Assembly (NCBI RefSeq): GCF_000716545.1 | Contig: NZ_JNWZ01000044.1 | Span: 60,604-124,603 of the forward strand | DNA length: 64,000 bases | Direction: 5' to 3' | Source of the DNA: Kitasatospora phosalacinea | GTDB lineage: Bacteria > Actinomycetota > Actinomycetes > Streptomycetales > Streptomycetaceae | Shown: positions 50,433 to 58,504 of the stretch, in pieces | Layout: every line of letters starts with the position of its first letter | Position numbering within the stretch: the first letter of the stretch is position 1 | Program-made: the position numbers and the translations under genes | The notes under the pieces: generated by a model | Told to the model about the DNA's origin: nothing | What the model saw: the letters and a program-made list of their open reading frames with translations, nothing else | Database searches by the model: none

Positions 50433-51428
50433 TCAGCCCTTCGGGACGAGGGTGTTCTCGTTGGTGCGGCCGGCGGCGTAGTCGTCGACGTTGCGGACGG
50501 TGGTGTCGATGATCTGGTCGACGGCGGTGCGGGTGTAGTACGCCTGGTGGCTGGTGACGAGGACCTGGGGGAAGGTGACGAGGCGGGCGAGGGTGTCGTC
50601 GGTGATGCCCTGGATGGACTGGTCGGTGAAGAAGACGCCGGTCTCCTCCTCGTAGACGTCGAGGCCGACACCGGCCAGGCGCCCGGTGCGCAGGGTCTCG
50701 ACGAGGGCGGTGCTGTCGACGAGGCCGCCGCGGCTGGAGTTGACCAGGATGGCGTCGTCCTTCATCCGGGCGAGCGCGGCGGTGTCGATGAGGTGGTGGG
50801 TGGCGGGGAGGAGGGGCACGTGGAGGCTGACGAGGTCGGACCGGGAGAGGAGTTCGGGGAGTTCGGTGTAGGTCATGCCGAGCTCCCGGCAGGCGGGGTT
50901 CTCGGCGATGTCCCAGCCGAGCAGGTGGGTGCCGAAGCCGGCGGCGATGCGGGCGAAGCACTCGCCGATCTTGCCGGTGCCGATGACGCCGACGGTCATG
51001 CCGTGGATGTCCCGGCCGAGGAGGCCGTCGAGCCGGAAGTCGAACTCGCGGGAGCGGTTGGCGGCGCGGGTGAGCCGGCGGTTGACGGCGAGGGCGAGGG
51101 CCCAGGCGTGTTCGGCGACGGCGTACGGGCTGTAGTGGGAGACCCGGGCGATGGTGAGGCCGAGTTCGGCGGCGGCGTCCAGGTCGATGTTGTTGAAGCC
51201 CGTGGAGCGCTGGGCGATCACCCCGGTGCCGCCCGCGGCGAGGACGGCGAGCACTTCGGCGTCGAGCTCGTCGTTGACGCTGGTGCTGACGGCGGGGTAG
51301 CCGGCGGCGAGCGGGGCGGTGTCGCGGTTGAGGAACACGGCCAGGGTGCGCAGGGAGTGCCGGTCTGCGAAGGCCTTTTCCAGGAGCGGCTGTTCGTCTG
51401 CTTGGACGCCGTAGGCGAGGATCTCCAT
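50433..51428 (-). CDS. D-2-hydroxyacid dehydrogenase (D-lactate dehydrogenase type)
   Basis: A 331-residue NAD-dependent dehydrogenase of the LdhA type: MEILAYGVQADEQPLLEKAF start, Rossmann motif VGVIGTGKIGECFARIA, substrate/cofactor NSSRGGLVD (Arg), YEEETGVFF (Glu) and VTSHQAYYT (catalytic His). It should interconvert pyruvate and D-lactate in the cytoplasm. The 178-bp upstream region holds a large inverted-repeat operator, suggesting tight control by redox or carbon state. Confidence 0.92.
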   Translation of the reverse strand: MEILAYGVQADEQPLLEKAFADRHSLRTLAVFLNRDTAPLAAGYPAVSTSVNDELDAEVLAVLAAGGTGVIAQRSTGFNNIDLDAAAELGLTIARVSHYSPYAVAEHAWALALAVNRRLTRAANRSREFDFRLDGLLGRDIHGMTVGVIGTGKIGECFARIAAGFGTHLLGWDIAENPACRELGMTYTELPELLSRSDLVSLHVPLLPATHHLIDTAALARMKDDAILVNSSRGGLVDSTALVETLRTGRLAGVGLDVYEEETGVFFTDQSIQGITDDTLARLVTFPQVLVTSHQAYYTRTAVDQIIDTTVRNVDDYAAGRTNENTLVPKG

Positions 51429-51482
51429 GCGGTGAGGCTAGCGCCGGGGGGACCGGGCGGCGGGCCGCGACGCGCCCCGGGG

Positions 51483-51564
51483 GATGATCCGATCATCGCA
51501 AGACGATGGTCCGATGATCTCGCGCTGACTCATCGGCTGATCATCTTGTGATGATCGGATCATT
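51483..51564. promoter_or_regulatory. Large inverted-repeat operator upstream of the ldhA-type gene
   Basis: Two ~36-nt arms (51483-51518 and 51529-51564) are closely related inverted copies. The left begins GATGATCCGATCATCGCAAG and the reverse complement of the right begins AATGATCCGATCATCACAAG. Each arm also contains a near-palindrome TGATCCGATCA. The result is four half-site-like elements 55-136 bp from the ATG. The binding protein is unknown; it does not match the Rex consensus. Confidence 0.82.
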
Positions 51565-51604
51565 CGCTTCAAGTGGCGCCGCTCCGGGCGCCGCTGACCG
51601 ACCG

Positions 51605-52630
51605 TCAGATGACGGTCTCGGCCTCCCGGTAGCGCTCCGCCGGAACGGTCTTCAGCTCGGCCACGGCCTCGCCCAGCGGCACCAGCTTGATCTCGGTGCC
51701 CTGCAGCGCCGTGATGTGGCCGAACGCGCCCTTGTGGGCGGCCTCCACCGCGTGCCAGCCGAAGCGGGTGGCCAGGACGCGGTCGTACGCGGTCGGGGTG
51801 CCGCCGCGCTGGGTGTGGCCCAGGATCACCGGACGCGCCTCCTTGCCGAGGCGGTGCTCCAGCTCGCGGGAGAGCTGGGTGGCGATGCCGGTGAACCGCT
51901 CGTGGCCGTACATGTCCTTGGTGCCCTCCTCCCACGGCATGGTGCCGGGCTCGGGCTTCGCGCCCTCGGCGCAGACCACGATCGCGAACTTCTTCTGCCG
52001 GTCGAAGCGCTCGCGCACGACCTCGGTCAGCTTGTCGATGTGGAACGGGCGCTCCGGCACCACGATGGCGTGCGCACCGGCGGCCATGCCCGCGTTCAGC
52101 GCGATCCAGCCGGTGTGCCGGCCCATCACCTCGACCACCATGACGCGCTGGTGCGACTCGGCGGTGGTCTTCAGCCGGTCCAGCGCCTCGGTGGCCACCG
52201 AGACGGCGGTGTCGAAGCCGAAGGTGACGTCGGTGCAGGCGATGTCGTTGTCGATGGTCTTCGGCACGCCGACCACCGGCAGGCCGGCGTCGCTCATCAG
52301 CTTCGCGGCCTTCAGGGTGCCCTCGCCGCCGATCGGGATCACCGCGTCGATGCCCAGGTCCGCGCAGTACTGCTTGGCCCGCTCCACGCCGTCGCGCAGG
52401 TGGCTGGGCTGCACCCGGGACGAGCCGAGGATCGTGCCGCCCTGGGCGAGGATGCCGCCCACCGAGTCGAGCGTCAGCGGACGGTGCACGCCCTCCAGGA
52501 GACCGCGCCAGCCGTCCTCGAAGCCGATGATCTCGTCGCCGTGGTCGACCACCCCCCGGTGGACCACGGAACGGATGACGGCGTTCAGGCCGGGGCAGTC
52601 ACCGCCGCTGGTCAGGACACCAATACGCAT
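51605..52630 (-). CDS. pfkA: 6-phosphofructokinase
   Basis: A 341-residue phosphofructokinase converting fructose 6-phosphate to fructose 1,6-bisphosphate in glycolysis. Motifs: TSGGDCPGLNAVIR, IPIGGEGTLKAAKLM, the catalytic PKTIDNDIACTD, MGRHTGWIAL for substrate, and LGHTQRGGTP. The GGEGT in place of GGDGS is the usual actinobacterial variant; ATP dependence is likely. Start ATG 52630. A TATGCT -10-like element lies about 85 bp upstream on the minus strand. Confidence 0.96.
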   Translation of the reverse strand: MRIGVLTSGGDCPGLNAVIRSVVHRGVVDHGDEIIGFEDGWRGLLEGVHRPLTLDSVGGILAQGGTILGSSRVQPSHLRDGVERAKQYCADLGIDAVIPIGGEGTLKAAKLMSDAGLPVVGVPKTIDNDIACTDVTFGFDTAVSVATEALDRLKTTAESHQRVMVVEVMGRHTGWIALNAGMAAGAHAIVVPERPFHIDKLTEVVRERFDRQKKFAIVVCAEGAKPEPGTMPWEEGTKDMYGHERFTGIATQLSRELEHRLGKEARPVILGHTQRGGTPTAYDRVLATRFGWHAVEAAHKGAFGHITALQGTEIKLVPLGEAVAELKTVPAERYREAETVI

Positions 52631-52857
52631 TGCTTTGCCAACTCCCGAGCAGGATCGGACGGCCGGACTGGTGGGTGGGAATCGGACGAAACGCCCGAAA
52701 CTGACCTGCTGCACAGCATACGGTTCCTGCGTCCGGCCGAGCCGAAACCGACGCGGGGGCGGCTTCCTCGACGCACCACACGTAACTGCGACCCGACCGC
52801 CGAGGAGGGTGTTGCGTCCGGGCTCTCCTATTCTCCTATGAAGTTGTCCGGCGGCGG

Positions 52858-52886
52858 GACGGCTGACCACATGGCGGTCAGCCGTC
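52858..52886. terminator. Hairpin terminator after gatD
   Basis: GACGGCTGACC (52858-52868) pairs with 52876-52886 across a 7-nt loop, about 70 bp beyond the gatD stop on the minus strand. The 52631-52953 gap otherwise holds the pfkA promoter region and no gene. Confidence 0.7.
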
Positions 52887-52953
52887 CACCACCGTGACCT
52901 CGGCTTACGCGCGGATGAACGCGCGGCCGGGCCGGGCGGGACCGTTCCGGCGG

Positions 52954-53943
52954 CTACGCGGGGCGGGCCGCGGCGATCCGCTCCGCGCGCAGCGCGTCGT
53001 ACCACGTGGTGTCGGCCGGCGGCAGCGCGTTCACGTCCAGCGCCAGCTTGATCAGCATGTCGGCGACGGCGGGGTTGCGGGCCATCACCGGGCCGTGCAG
53101 GTAGGTGCCGAACACCGTGTCGCGCCAGGCGCCCTCGGTGCCGTCACCGGTGCCGTTGCCCCGGCCGACCTGCACGGTGGCGAACGGGGTGACGCCCTCG
53201 CCGAGGTGGGTCACGCCCTGGTGGTTCTCGAAGCCGGTCAGCTGCGGCAGGTTCAGCCGCGGGCTCACGTCCGCCAGCACGTCGCCGACGCAGCGCGCGC
53301 CCTCGCCGCGGACGGTCCACACGTCCAGCAGGCCCAGGCCCGGCTCGCGCTCGCCCAGGTCGTTGACGAACTCGTGGCCCAGGATCTGGAAACCCGCGCA
53401 GACCGAGAAGATGATCGCGCCGTTCTCGGCCGCCCGGACCAGCCCGCCGTCGTTGCGCAGCCGCTCCGCCGCCAGCCGCTGCGGACGGTCCTCACCGCCG
53501 CCGATCAGGTAGATGTCGCCGCTGGTCGGCACCGACTGGTCGGAACGCACGTCGATCCGCTGCACCCCGAGGCCGCGCTGCCGCGCCCGCCGCTCCACCA
53601 CCAGCGCGTTGCCGCGGTCGCCGTACGTCGACAGCAGGTCCGGGTACACCCAGACCACCCGCAGGCTGCTCTCGCTCATCCTCGAAGACCTCCCGAACTG
53701 CTGCTGGGGCGCGGGCTGCTGCGGAGCGTCCCCGCCGTACTGCTGGTGCTGCTGGTCGCCGTACGCCTGCTGCTCGTACTGCTGGTGCTGCTGGGGCGGT
53801 TGGGGCGGTTGGGGCTGCTGGGGCTGCTGCTCGTACTGCTGGCCGTACTGCTCGTACGACTGCTGCTCGTACGGCTGCTGCCCGTACTGCTGGTGCTGCT
53901 GCGGGTCGCCGTACTGCTGCCCGCCGTAGTACTGGTCGCTCAT
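52954..53943 (-). CDS. gatD: Lipid II glutamine amidotransferase GatD with Gln/Tyr-rich N-terminal extension
   Basis: With MurT, GatD amidates the D-Glu of lipid II. The catalytic part starts at residue 89 (SLRVVWVYPDLLSTYGDRGNAL), with nucleophilic Cys in FSVCAGFQILGHEF and His in FGTYLHGPVMAR. Before it, an 88-residue extension starting MSDQYYGGQQYGDPQQ is almost all Gln, Tyr, Pro and Glu. The extension is in frame, and its ATG shares a base with the murT stop (TGATG). But GGGAGG lies 9 nt before the second Met (53679), which gives the canonical protein length, so two forms may be made. The start is therefore genuinely ambiguous. Confidence 0.9.
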   Translation of the reverse strand: MSDQYYGGQQYGDPQQHQQYGQQPYEQQSYEQYGQQYEQQPQQPQPPQPPQQHQQYEQQAYGDQQHQQYGGDAPQQPAPQQQFGRSSRMSESSLRVVWVYPDLLSTYGDRGNALVVERRARQRGLGVQRIDVRSDQSVPTSGDIYLIGGGEDRPQRLAAERLRNDGGLVRAAENGAIIFSVCAGFQILGHEFVNDLGEREPGLGLLDVWTVRGEGARCVGDVLADVSPRLNLPQLTGFENHQGVTHLGEGVTPFATVQVGRGNGTGDGTEGAWRDTVFGTYLHGPVMARNPAVADMLIKLALDVNALPPADTTWYDALRAERIAAARPA

Positions 53944-55199
53944 CAGGCCACCACGGCCTTGCGCAGCTGCTGGAAGGCGGTGTAGTTGGCGATGGCCTCG
54001 ATCCGGCCGGCCGGGGCGGCGTCCACCGCCTGGGCCAGCGAGTCGACCACCTGGAACTGCAGGTTGGCGACCTCCAGGCGGACCGCGAGGTCCAGCTTGC
54101 GCTGGCCCATCACGAAGATCGGGTGCCCGGCCAGGCGCTCGTAGTCGACGTCCCACAGCCAGGAGGTGTCGGTGCCGTCGGCGTCCATCGCGTTCACCGA
54201 GAGGACCACCGGCGCGGGCGGGCCGTCGATCAGCGAGAAGGTCTCCAGCCAGCCGGCCGGGTTCTTCGCCAGCAGCAGCCGGACGTCCCGGCCGCGGTAC
54301 TGCACCACGTCGTAGCGGCCCGCCACCGCGGCCACCGACTGCATCCGCTGCAGCGCGACCTGCGGGGCCACCCCGAAGACCGCCGCGACGGCGGCCGAGC
54401 TGGTGGCGTTCGCCAGGTTGGCGCGGCCCGGCAGCTGCAGCTGGATCGGCCAGGCACCGCGGTGCGGGTCGATCACGTGGGTGCCCTGGAGCGCCCAGTG
54501 CGGGTTCGGCCGGCGGAAACCGCACTCGCCGCAGAACCAGTCGTCACCGGGGCGCTGCATCACGCCGCCGCAGGACGGGCACGACCAGGCGTCCTCCTTC
54601 CACGCCTGCCCGGCGGCCACCCAGACCACCTTCTTGCAGGACGAGGCGGCCCAGGTCACCAGCGGGTCGTCCGCGTTGGCGATGATCACCGCGTCGGTGT
54701 CCTTGAGGCCCTCGCGCCACTTCTCGGCCATCATCCGGGTCTCCGCCGCGCGGTCCAGCTGGTCGCGGGAGAGGTTCAGCAGCGCTATGGCCTTCGGCCG
54801 GGTGTCCCGGGCGACCATCGGCAGGTACTTCTCGTCCACCTCGATCACGCCGAAGCGGGCGCTGGTGCTGTTGGCCAGCGCGCCGGTGATGCCGGCCGGC
54901 ATGTTCGCGCCCAGCGCGTTGGAGACCACCGGGCCGGCCGCCCGCAGCGCCTCGGCGATCAGCCGGGTGGTGGTGGTCTTGCCGTTGGTGGCGCTGACCA
55001 GGACCACGTCCAGGTGCTCGGTGAGGGTCGCCAGCAGGTCCGGGTCGAGCTTGAGCGCGACCTTGCCGCCGATCACCGAGCCGCTGCCTCGGCCCGCCTT
55101 CTGGGACAGCGCGGCGGCCATCTTGCCCGCCGTCACGGCGATCTTCGCGCGGGCGGGCAGCGAGGCGTCGCGCGGGGCTTCCGAATCGGTGCCTGGCAT
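53943..55199 (-). CDS. murT: Lipid II isoglutaminyl synthase subunit MurT
   Basis: A 418-residue Mur-ligase-family protein that activates the D-Glu alpha-carboxyl of lipid II with ATP and accepts ammonia from GatD. P-loop VLVSATNGKTTTTRLIAEAL, Zn ribbon SCPSCGGVMQRPGDDWFCGECGF (about residues 200-222), NLANATSSAAVAAVFG and a C-terminal domain with NAMDADGTDTSWLWDVDYERL. Its TGA overlaps the gatD ATG. Essential or nearly so in many actinobacteria. Confidence 0.95.
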   Translation of the reverse strand: MPGTDSEAPRDASLPARAKIAVTAGKMAAALSQKAGRGSGSVIGGKVALKLDPDLLATLTEHLDVVLVSATNGKTTTTRLIAEALRAAGPVVSNALGANMPAGITGALANSTSARFGVIEVDEKYLPMVARDTRPKAIALLNLSRDQLDRAAETRMMAEKWREGLKDTDAVIIANADDPLVTWAASSCKKVVWVAAGQAWKEDAWSCPSCGGVMQRPGDDWFCGECGFRRPNPHWALQGTHVIDPHRGAWPIQLQLPGRANLANATSSAAVAAVFGVAPQVALQRMQSVAAVAGRYDVVQYRGRDVRLLLAKNPAGWLETFSLIDGPPAPVVLSVNAMDADGTDTSWLWDVDYERLAGHPIFVMGQRKLDLAVRLEVANLQFQVVDSLAQAVDAAPAGRIEAIANYTAFQQLRKAVVA

Positions 55200-55346
55200 G
55201 CTCAGGGGTTCCTCCTTGCTGCGGCACCGCCCGGGCCGTTCGACGATCCGCGGGCGGCGGGGACGGGCTCAGCCTACCGACTCCCGCCCGCACACTTGAG
55301 CAGGGGCGACAACCTGCCGCGTGAGCCCTTGAGCCAGGAGGAGGAA

Positions 55347-55507
55347 CGATCCGGGGGCCCGGGGAACGCCGAGCCCGTGTCCGCCGACGGTTCACCGCCC
55401 GAGCGCGCACCGGCTTCCGGCTCCGTCACTGCGCGCAGCGGCGCGGACCTCCGACGGGCCCCGACCGTCAGCGGCACGGACCCGCCGCTCCCCGGGCCCC
55501 CGGATCG
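55347..55507. mobile_element. MITE-like element or large hairpin with 19-bp terminal inverted repeats
   Basis: CGATCCGGGGGCCCGGGGA (55347-55365) is repeated in perfect inverse at 55489-55507, with 123 bp between and near-matching bases beyond both ends. There is no gene inside. The size (~160 bp), perfect terminal repeats and intergenic position between murT and the ACT-GNAT gene fit a miniature inverted-repeat element, but a long transcriptional hairpin is an alternative. Confidence 0.5.
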
Positions 55508-55525
55508 TCCCTTCGTTCGTGCCGA

Positions 55526-56893
55526 TCAGTGAGAGGTCGGCCAGGGGGTGGGCAGCTTCTCGGTGGCCTCGGCGAGGTGGGCGGTGATGACCAGGGTGCC
55601 GTCCTCCACCTGGTAGTCGAGGGGGGCGGACAGGCGGCGCATGGTGGAGATCAGGCCGGTGTTGGCGGAGGTGGTGACGGCGTAGACGGTGCGCACGCCG
55701 GCCTCCAGGGCGAGGGCGGCCATCCGGCGGACCAGGTCGACGCCCAGGCCGCGGCGCTGCCAGGCGTCCTCGACCAGCAGGGCGATCTCCGCGCCCTCGT
55801 CGTCCCACATCAGGTGGGCGAGGGCGACCAGACGGCCGTCGGAGGTCTCGACGGCGAGGGTCTGGCCGTGGCGGGGGTCGAGCAGGTGGTCGAGGTAGCG
55901 GTCGGCGTCCTTGACCGGGCCGTGGTAGCGGCGGCGCAGCGACTCCGCGGAGCAGCGGGCGTGCATGGCGAGGGCGGCGGACTTGTCCTCGGGGGTGGCG
56001 CGGCGGACGGTGAGCTCGTCACCGTCGAGGTGGCCGATCCGGGCGGCGACGGCCGGGACGCGCGGGCCGAGGACGGTGTCGAGTTCGACCAGGGCGCGGG
56101 CGCGGGCGAACTCGGTGGGCGTGAAGGGCAGGTGGGGCCGGGAGAGTTCGAGCAGGTCGCCGCCCGGGAGGGGCAGTCGCATCAGGTGTCCTTCCAGGCC
56201 GGCCGGGGTGCCGTCGCCGCGGCCGGGGTACTGCCGGATGGTCGCGCGTCCGAACAACTGGCGCAGGGCGACCGGGAGTTCGGCGGCGTCGAGGGCGGTG
56301 CGAGTGGCCAGGGCGAGGACCTGGCGGGGGACGTCGACGAGTTCGTGGGCGTCGGCGCGGTCGGTCCAGATGTCCCAGCCGCCGCCGGCCGCGACGGCCG
56401 CGGCGAGGTCGGTGCGGGACAGCGCCCCGGGGGCGCGGACGATGAACTCGTCGACGGTGTGGTCGGGCAGCGGGTGGGCCTGCATGGAGACGATGTTGAC
56501 CCGCAGTTCGGCCAGGGCCGTGCACACCCGGGCCAGGCTGCCGGGGGCGTCGGAGACGCTGGTGCGCAGCCGCCACAGGACGGTCGGCTCCTCGTCGGGC
56601 GTCATCGCGTCGCCGCCCGGCGGTGCGGCCGGGCCGGGCGGCCCGTGCGGGTGCCGGTGGGCGAGCCAGCCGCGGAACAGCGCGGTGGCGAGCATGGCCG
56701 CGGCGGAGGCGACCAGCAGCACCGGTCCGTCGTGGCCGTGCACGACGACGTTGGCGACCAGGTCGGCGGCCGCGACGGCGGCGAAGACCGCCGCGAGCTC
56801 GACCGTCTCCTTGCGCCAGCGGTGCCCCCGGCTCCGCCGCCGTTCCTGCCGCTCGCCCGTGACCCTGCTCTGGGTGTACGCCATGATGTCCAT
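55526..56893 (-). CDS. ACT-domain/GNAT fusion protein with N-terminal membrane segments
   Basis: A 455-residue protein. A basic start is followed by two hydrophobic helices (ELAAVFAAVAAADLVANVVVH and VLLVASAAAMLATALF). Residues ~100-175 are ACT-like (TVLWRLRTSVSDAPGSLARVCTALAELRVNIVSMQAHP). Residues ~290-440 are GNAT (LTVRRATPEDKSAALAMHARCS, then EIALLVEDAWQRRGLGVDLVRRM). Such ACT-GNAT proteins in actinobacteria are thought to be amino-acid-controlled protein acetyltransferases; that is from family knowledge. A second ATG three codons in is possible. Confidence 0.85.
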   Translation of the reverse strand: MDIMAYTQSRVTGERQERRRSRGHRWRKETVELAAVFAAVAAADLVANVVVHGHDGPVLLVASAAAMLATALFRGWLAHRHPHGPPGPAAPPGGDAMTPDEEPTVLWRLRTSVSDAPGSLARVCTALAELRVNIVSMQAHPLPDHTVDEFIVRAPGALSRTDLAAAVAAGGGWDIWTDRADAHELVDVPRQVLALATRTALDAAELPVALRQLFGRATIRQYPGRGDGTPAGLEGHLMRLPLPGGDLLELSRPHLPFTPTEFARARALVELDTVLGPRVPAVAARIGHLDGDELTVRRATPEDKSAALAMHARCSAESLRRRYHGPVKDADRYLDHLLDPRHGQTLAVETSDGRLVALAHLMWDDEGAEIALLVEDAWQRRGLGVDLVRRMAALALEAGVRTVYAVTTSANTGLISTMRRLSAPLDYQVEDGTLVITAHLAEATEKLPTPWPTSH

Positions 56894-56999
56894 GCCTGCA
56901 TGGTGGCGCTCCGCTGTTTCGCGATCACGAATCCCCCGTGACCTGACGGTAAATGTCTCCGCGGGCCCCCGTCGGATCGGCGCTGATCCGCCCCCGCGA

Positions 57000-58448
57000 T
57001 CAGTTGGACGTACGGCACCGGTCCAGGAGTTCCGCGCCGGCGGACTTCACCTCGTCCAGCAGCAGCCGCAGGTCCGCCTCGGTGGTGGTGGGGTTCAGCA
57101 GGCAGGCCCGGAGCATCTCCCGGCCGCGGTACACGGCGCCGGTGACGAAGACCTCCCCGCGCCGCTGGACGGCCGCCGGGAGCAGGGAGTTGAGCCGCTG
57201 GAGCCCGGCCTCGTCCAGCCCGGCCGGGCGGTGGCGGAAGGCGACGATGGAGGTCTCGACGGGGGCGAGCAGCTCCAGCTCCGGGTCCTGCTCGATCCAC
57301 TCGCCCAACCGCCGGGCCTGCGCGGTGCAGTGCGCGATGTCCCGGGCGACGCCGGAGCGGCCGCGGTGGGCAATGGACGCCCAGACCTTCAGCGAGCGGA
57401 ACGGGCGGGTCTGCTCGGTGCCGTACTCGGAGAACCAGCCGAGGTCGCCGGCCGCGTCGTCGCGCAGGTAGGAGGGGACGAGGCTGAAGGTACCGCGCAG
57501 CTCCTCGGCGTCGCGCACCAGGGCGCAGCCGCAGTCGACCGGGACGCCCAGCCACTTGTGCGGGTCGAGGGCGAGCGAGTCGGCCCGCTCCATGCCCGCG
57601 TAGCGGTGCGCGATGGTCTCGTCCAGCACGCCGAACGCGCCGTACGCGCCGTCGACGTGGAACCACAGGCCCTCGCGCTCGGCCAGGTCGGCGATCGGTC
57701 CGAACGGGTCGACGGCGCCGGTGCCGACGGTGCCGGCGGAGGCGACCACCAGGAAGGGCAGCCGGCCGGCCGCGCGGTCCTCGGCGACCGCGGCCGCCAG
57801 GGCGTCCAGGACGAGGTGGCCGTCGGCGTCGGAGGCGACGGTGCGCAGGTGCCTGGAGCCGAGGCCGAGCAGTTCGGCGGCCTTGCGCACGCAGCTGTGC
57901 GCCTCGCCGGTGACGTAGCCGACCAGCGGGGGCATGCCCGCCAGGCCGTCCTCGCGGACGTCCCACCCGGCCTTGCGGGCGGCGCGGCCGCGGGCCGCGG
58001 CGAGGCAGACGATGGTGGCCATCGAGGTGCCGGAGGTGAGGATGCCGCCGCCGGGCGGGTGCGGGAAGCCGACCAGTTCGGCCGTCCAGCGCACCACGGC
58101 CCGCTCCAGGTGGACGTCGGCGTGGTCGCCGCCGGCCGAGCTGGGGTTCATCGCGCTCGCGGCCAGGGCGGCGAGCACCCCGGCGGGCTGCGGGGCGGAG
58201 TTGACCCAGCCGAAGAAGCGCGGGTTCCCGTTGCCCATCGGGTGCGGCATGATCCGCCGCCCGACGGTCTCCAGCAGCTCCGTCAGCGGGGCGCCGTCCT
58301 CGGGCAGCGGGAGGTCGAGCAGCGCGGCCCGCTCCGCCGGGTCCATCGGCTGCCACACCGGTCGGTCGGGCAGCGCGTCGAGGTAGTCGGCCACCAGGTC
58401 TGCGGCCGCGTGCGCGGCCCCGCGGAAGTCGTCGTTCACACCCGGCAT
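57000..58448 (-). CDS. PLP-dependent group II decarboxylase
   Basis: A 482-residue pyridoxal-phosphate decarboxylase of the aromatic-L-amino-acid/glutamate decarboxylase group. Landmarks: HPMGNGNPRFFGWVN, GGILTSGTSMATIVCLAAA, HSCVRKAAELLG, FHVDGAYGAFGVL (PLP-binding Asp), and LALDPHKWLGVPVDCG with the Schiff-base Lys. The substrate amino acid cannot be chosen from these. Start ATG 58448. Single-gene unit. Confidence 0.92.
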   Translation of the reverse strand: MPGVNDDFRGAAHAAADLVADYLDALPDRPVWQPMDPAERAALLDLPLPEDGAPLTELLETVGRRIMPHPMGNGNPRFFGWVNSAPQPAGVLAALAASAMNPSSAGGDHADVHLERAVVRWTAELVGFPHPPGGGILTSGTSMATIVCLAAARGRAARKAGWDVREDGLAGMPPLVGYVTGEAHSCVRKAAELLGLGSRHLRTVASDADGHLVLDALAAAVAEDRAAGRLPFLVVASAGTVGTGAVDPFGPIADLAEREGLWFHVDGAYGAFGVLDETIAHRYAGMERADSLALDPHKWLGVPVDCGCALVRDAEELRGTFSLVPSYLRDDAAGDLGWFSEYGTEQTRPFRSLKVWASIAHRGRSGVARDIAHCTAQARRLGEWIEQDPELELLAPVETSIVAFRHRPAGLDEAGLQRLNSLLPAAVQRRGEVFVTGAVYRGREMLRACLLNPTTTEADLRLLLDEVKSAGAELLDRCRTSN

Positions 58449-58504
58449 CGTATGCGCAGGTGGGCGCGGTCGACCGCGCCCACCTGGGGGAAGAGCCGGA
58501 GGGG

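Noticed and set aside
51483..51564. Rex-binding site for the ldhA-type gene
   Set aside because: The arms contain TGATCCGATCA repeats and do not contain the TTGTGAA-N4-TTCACAA Rex consensus.
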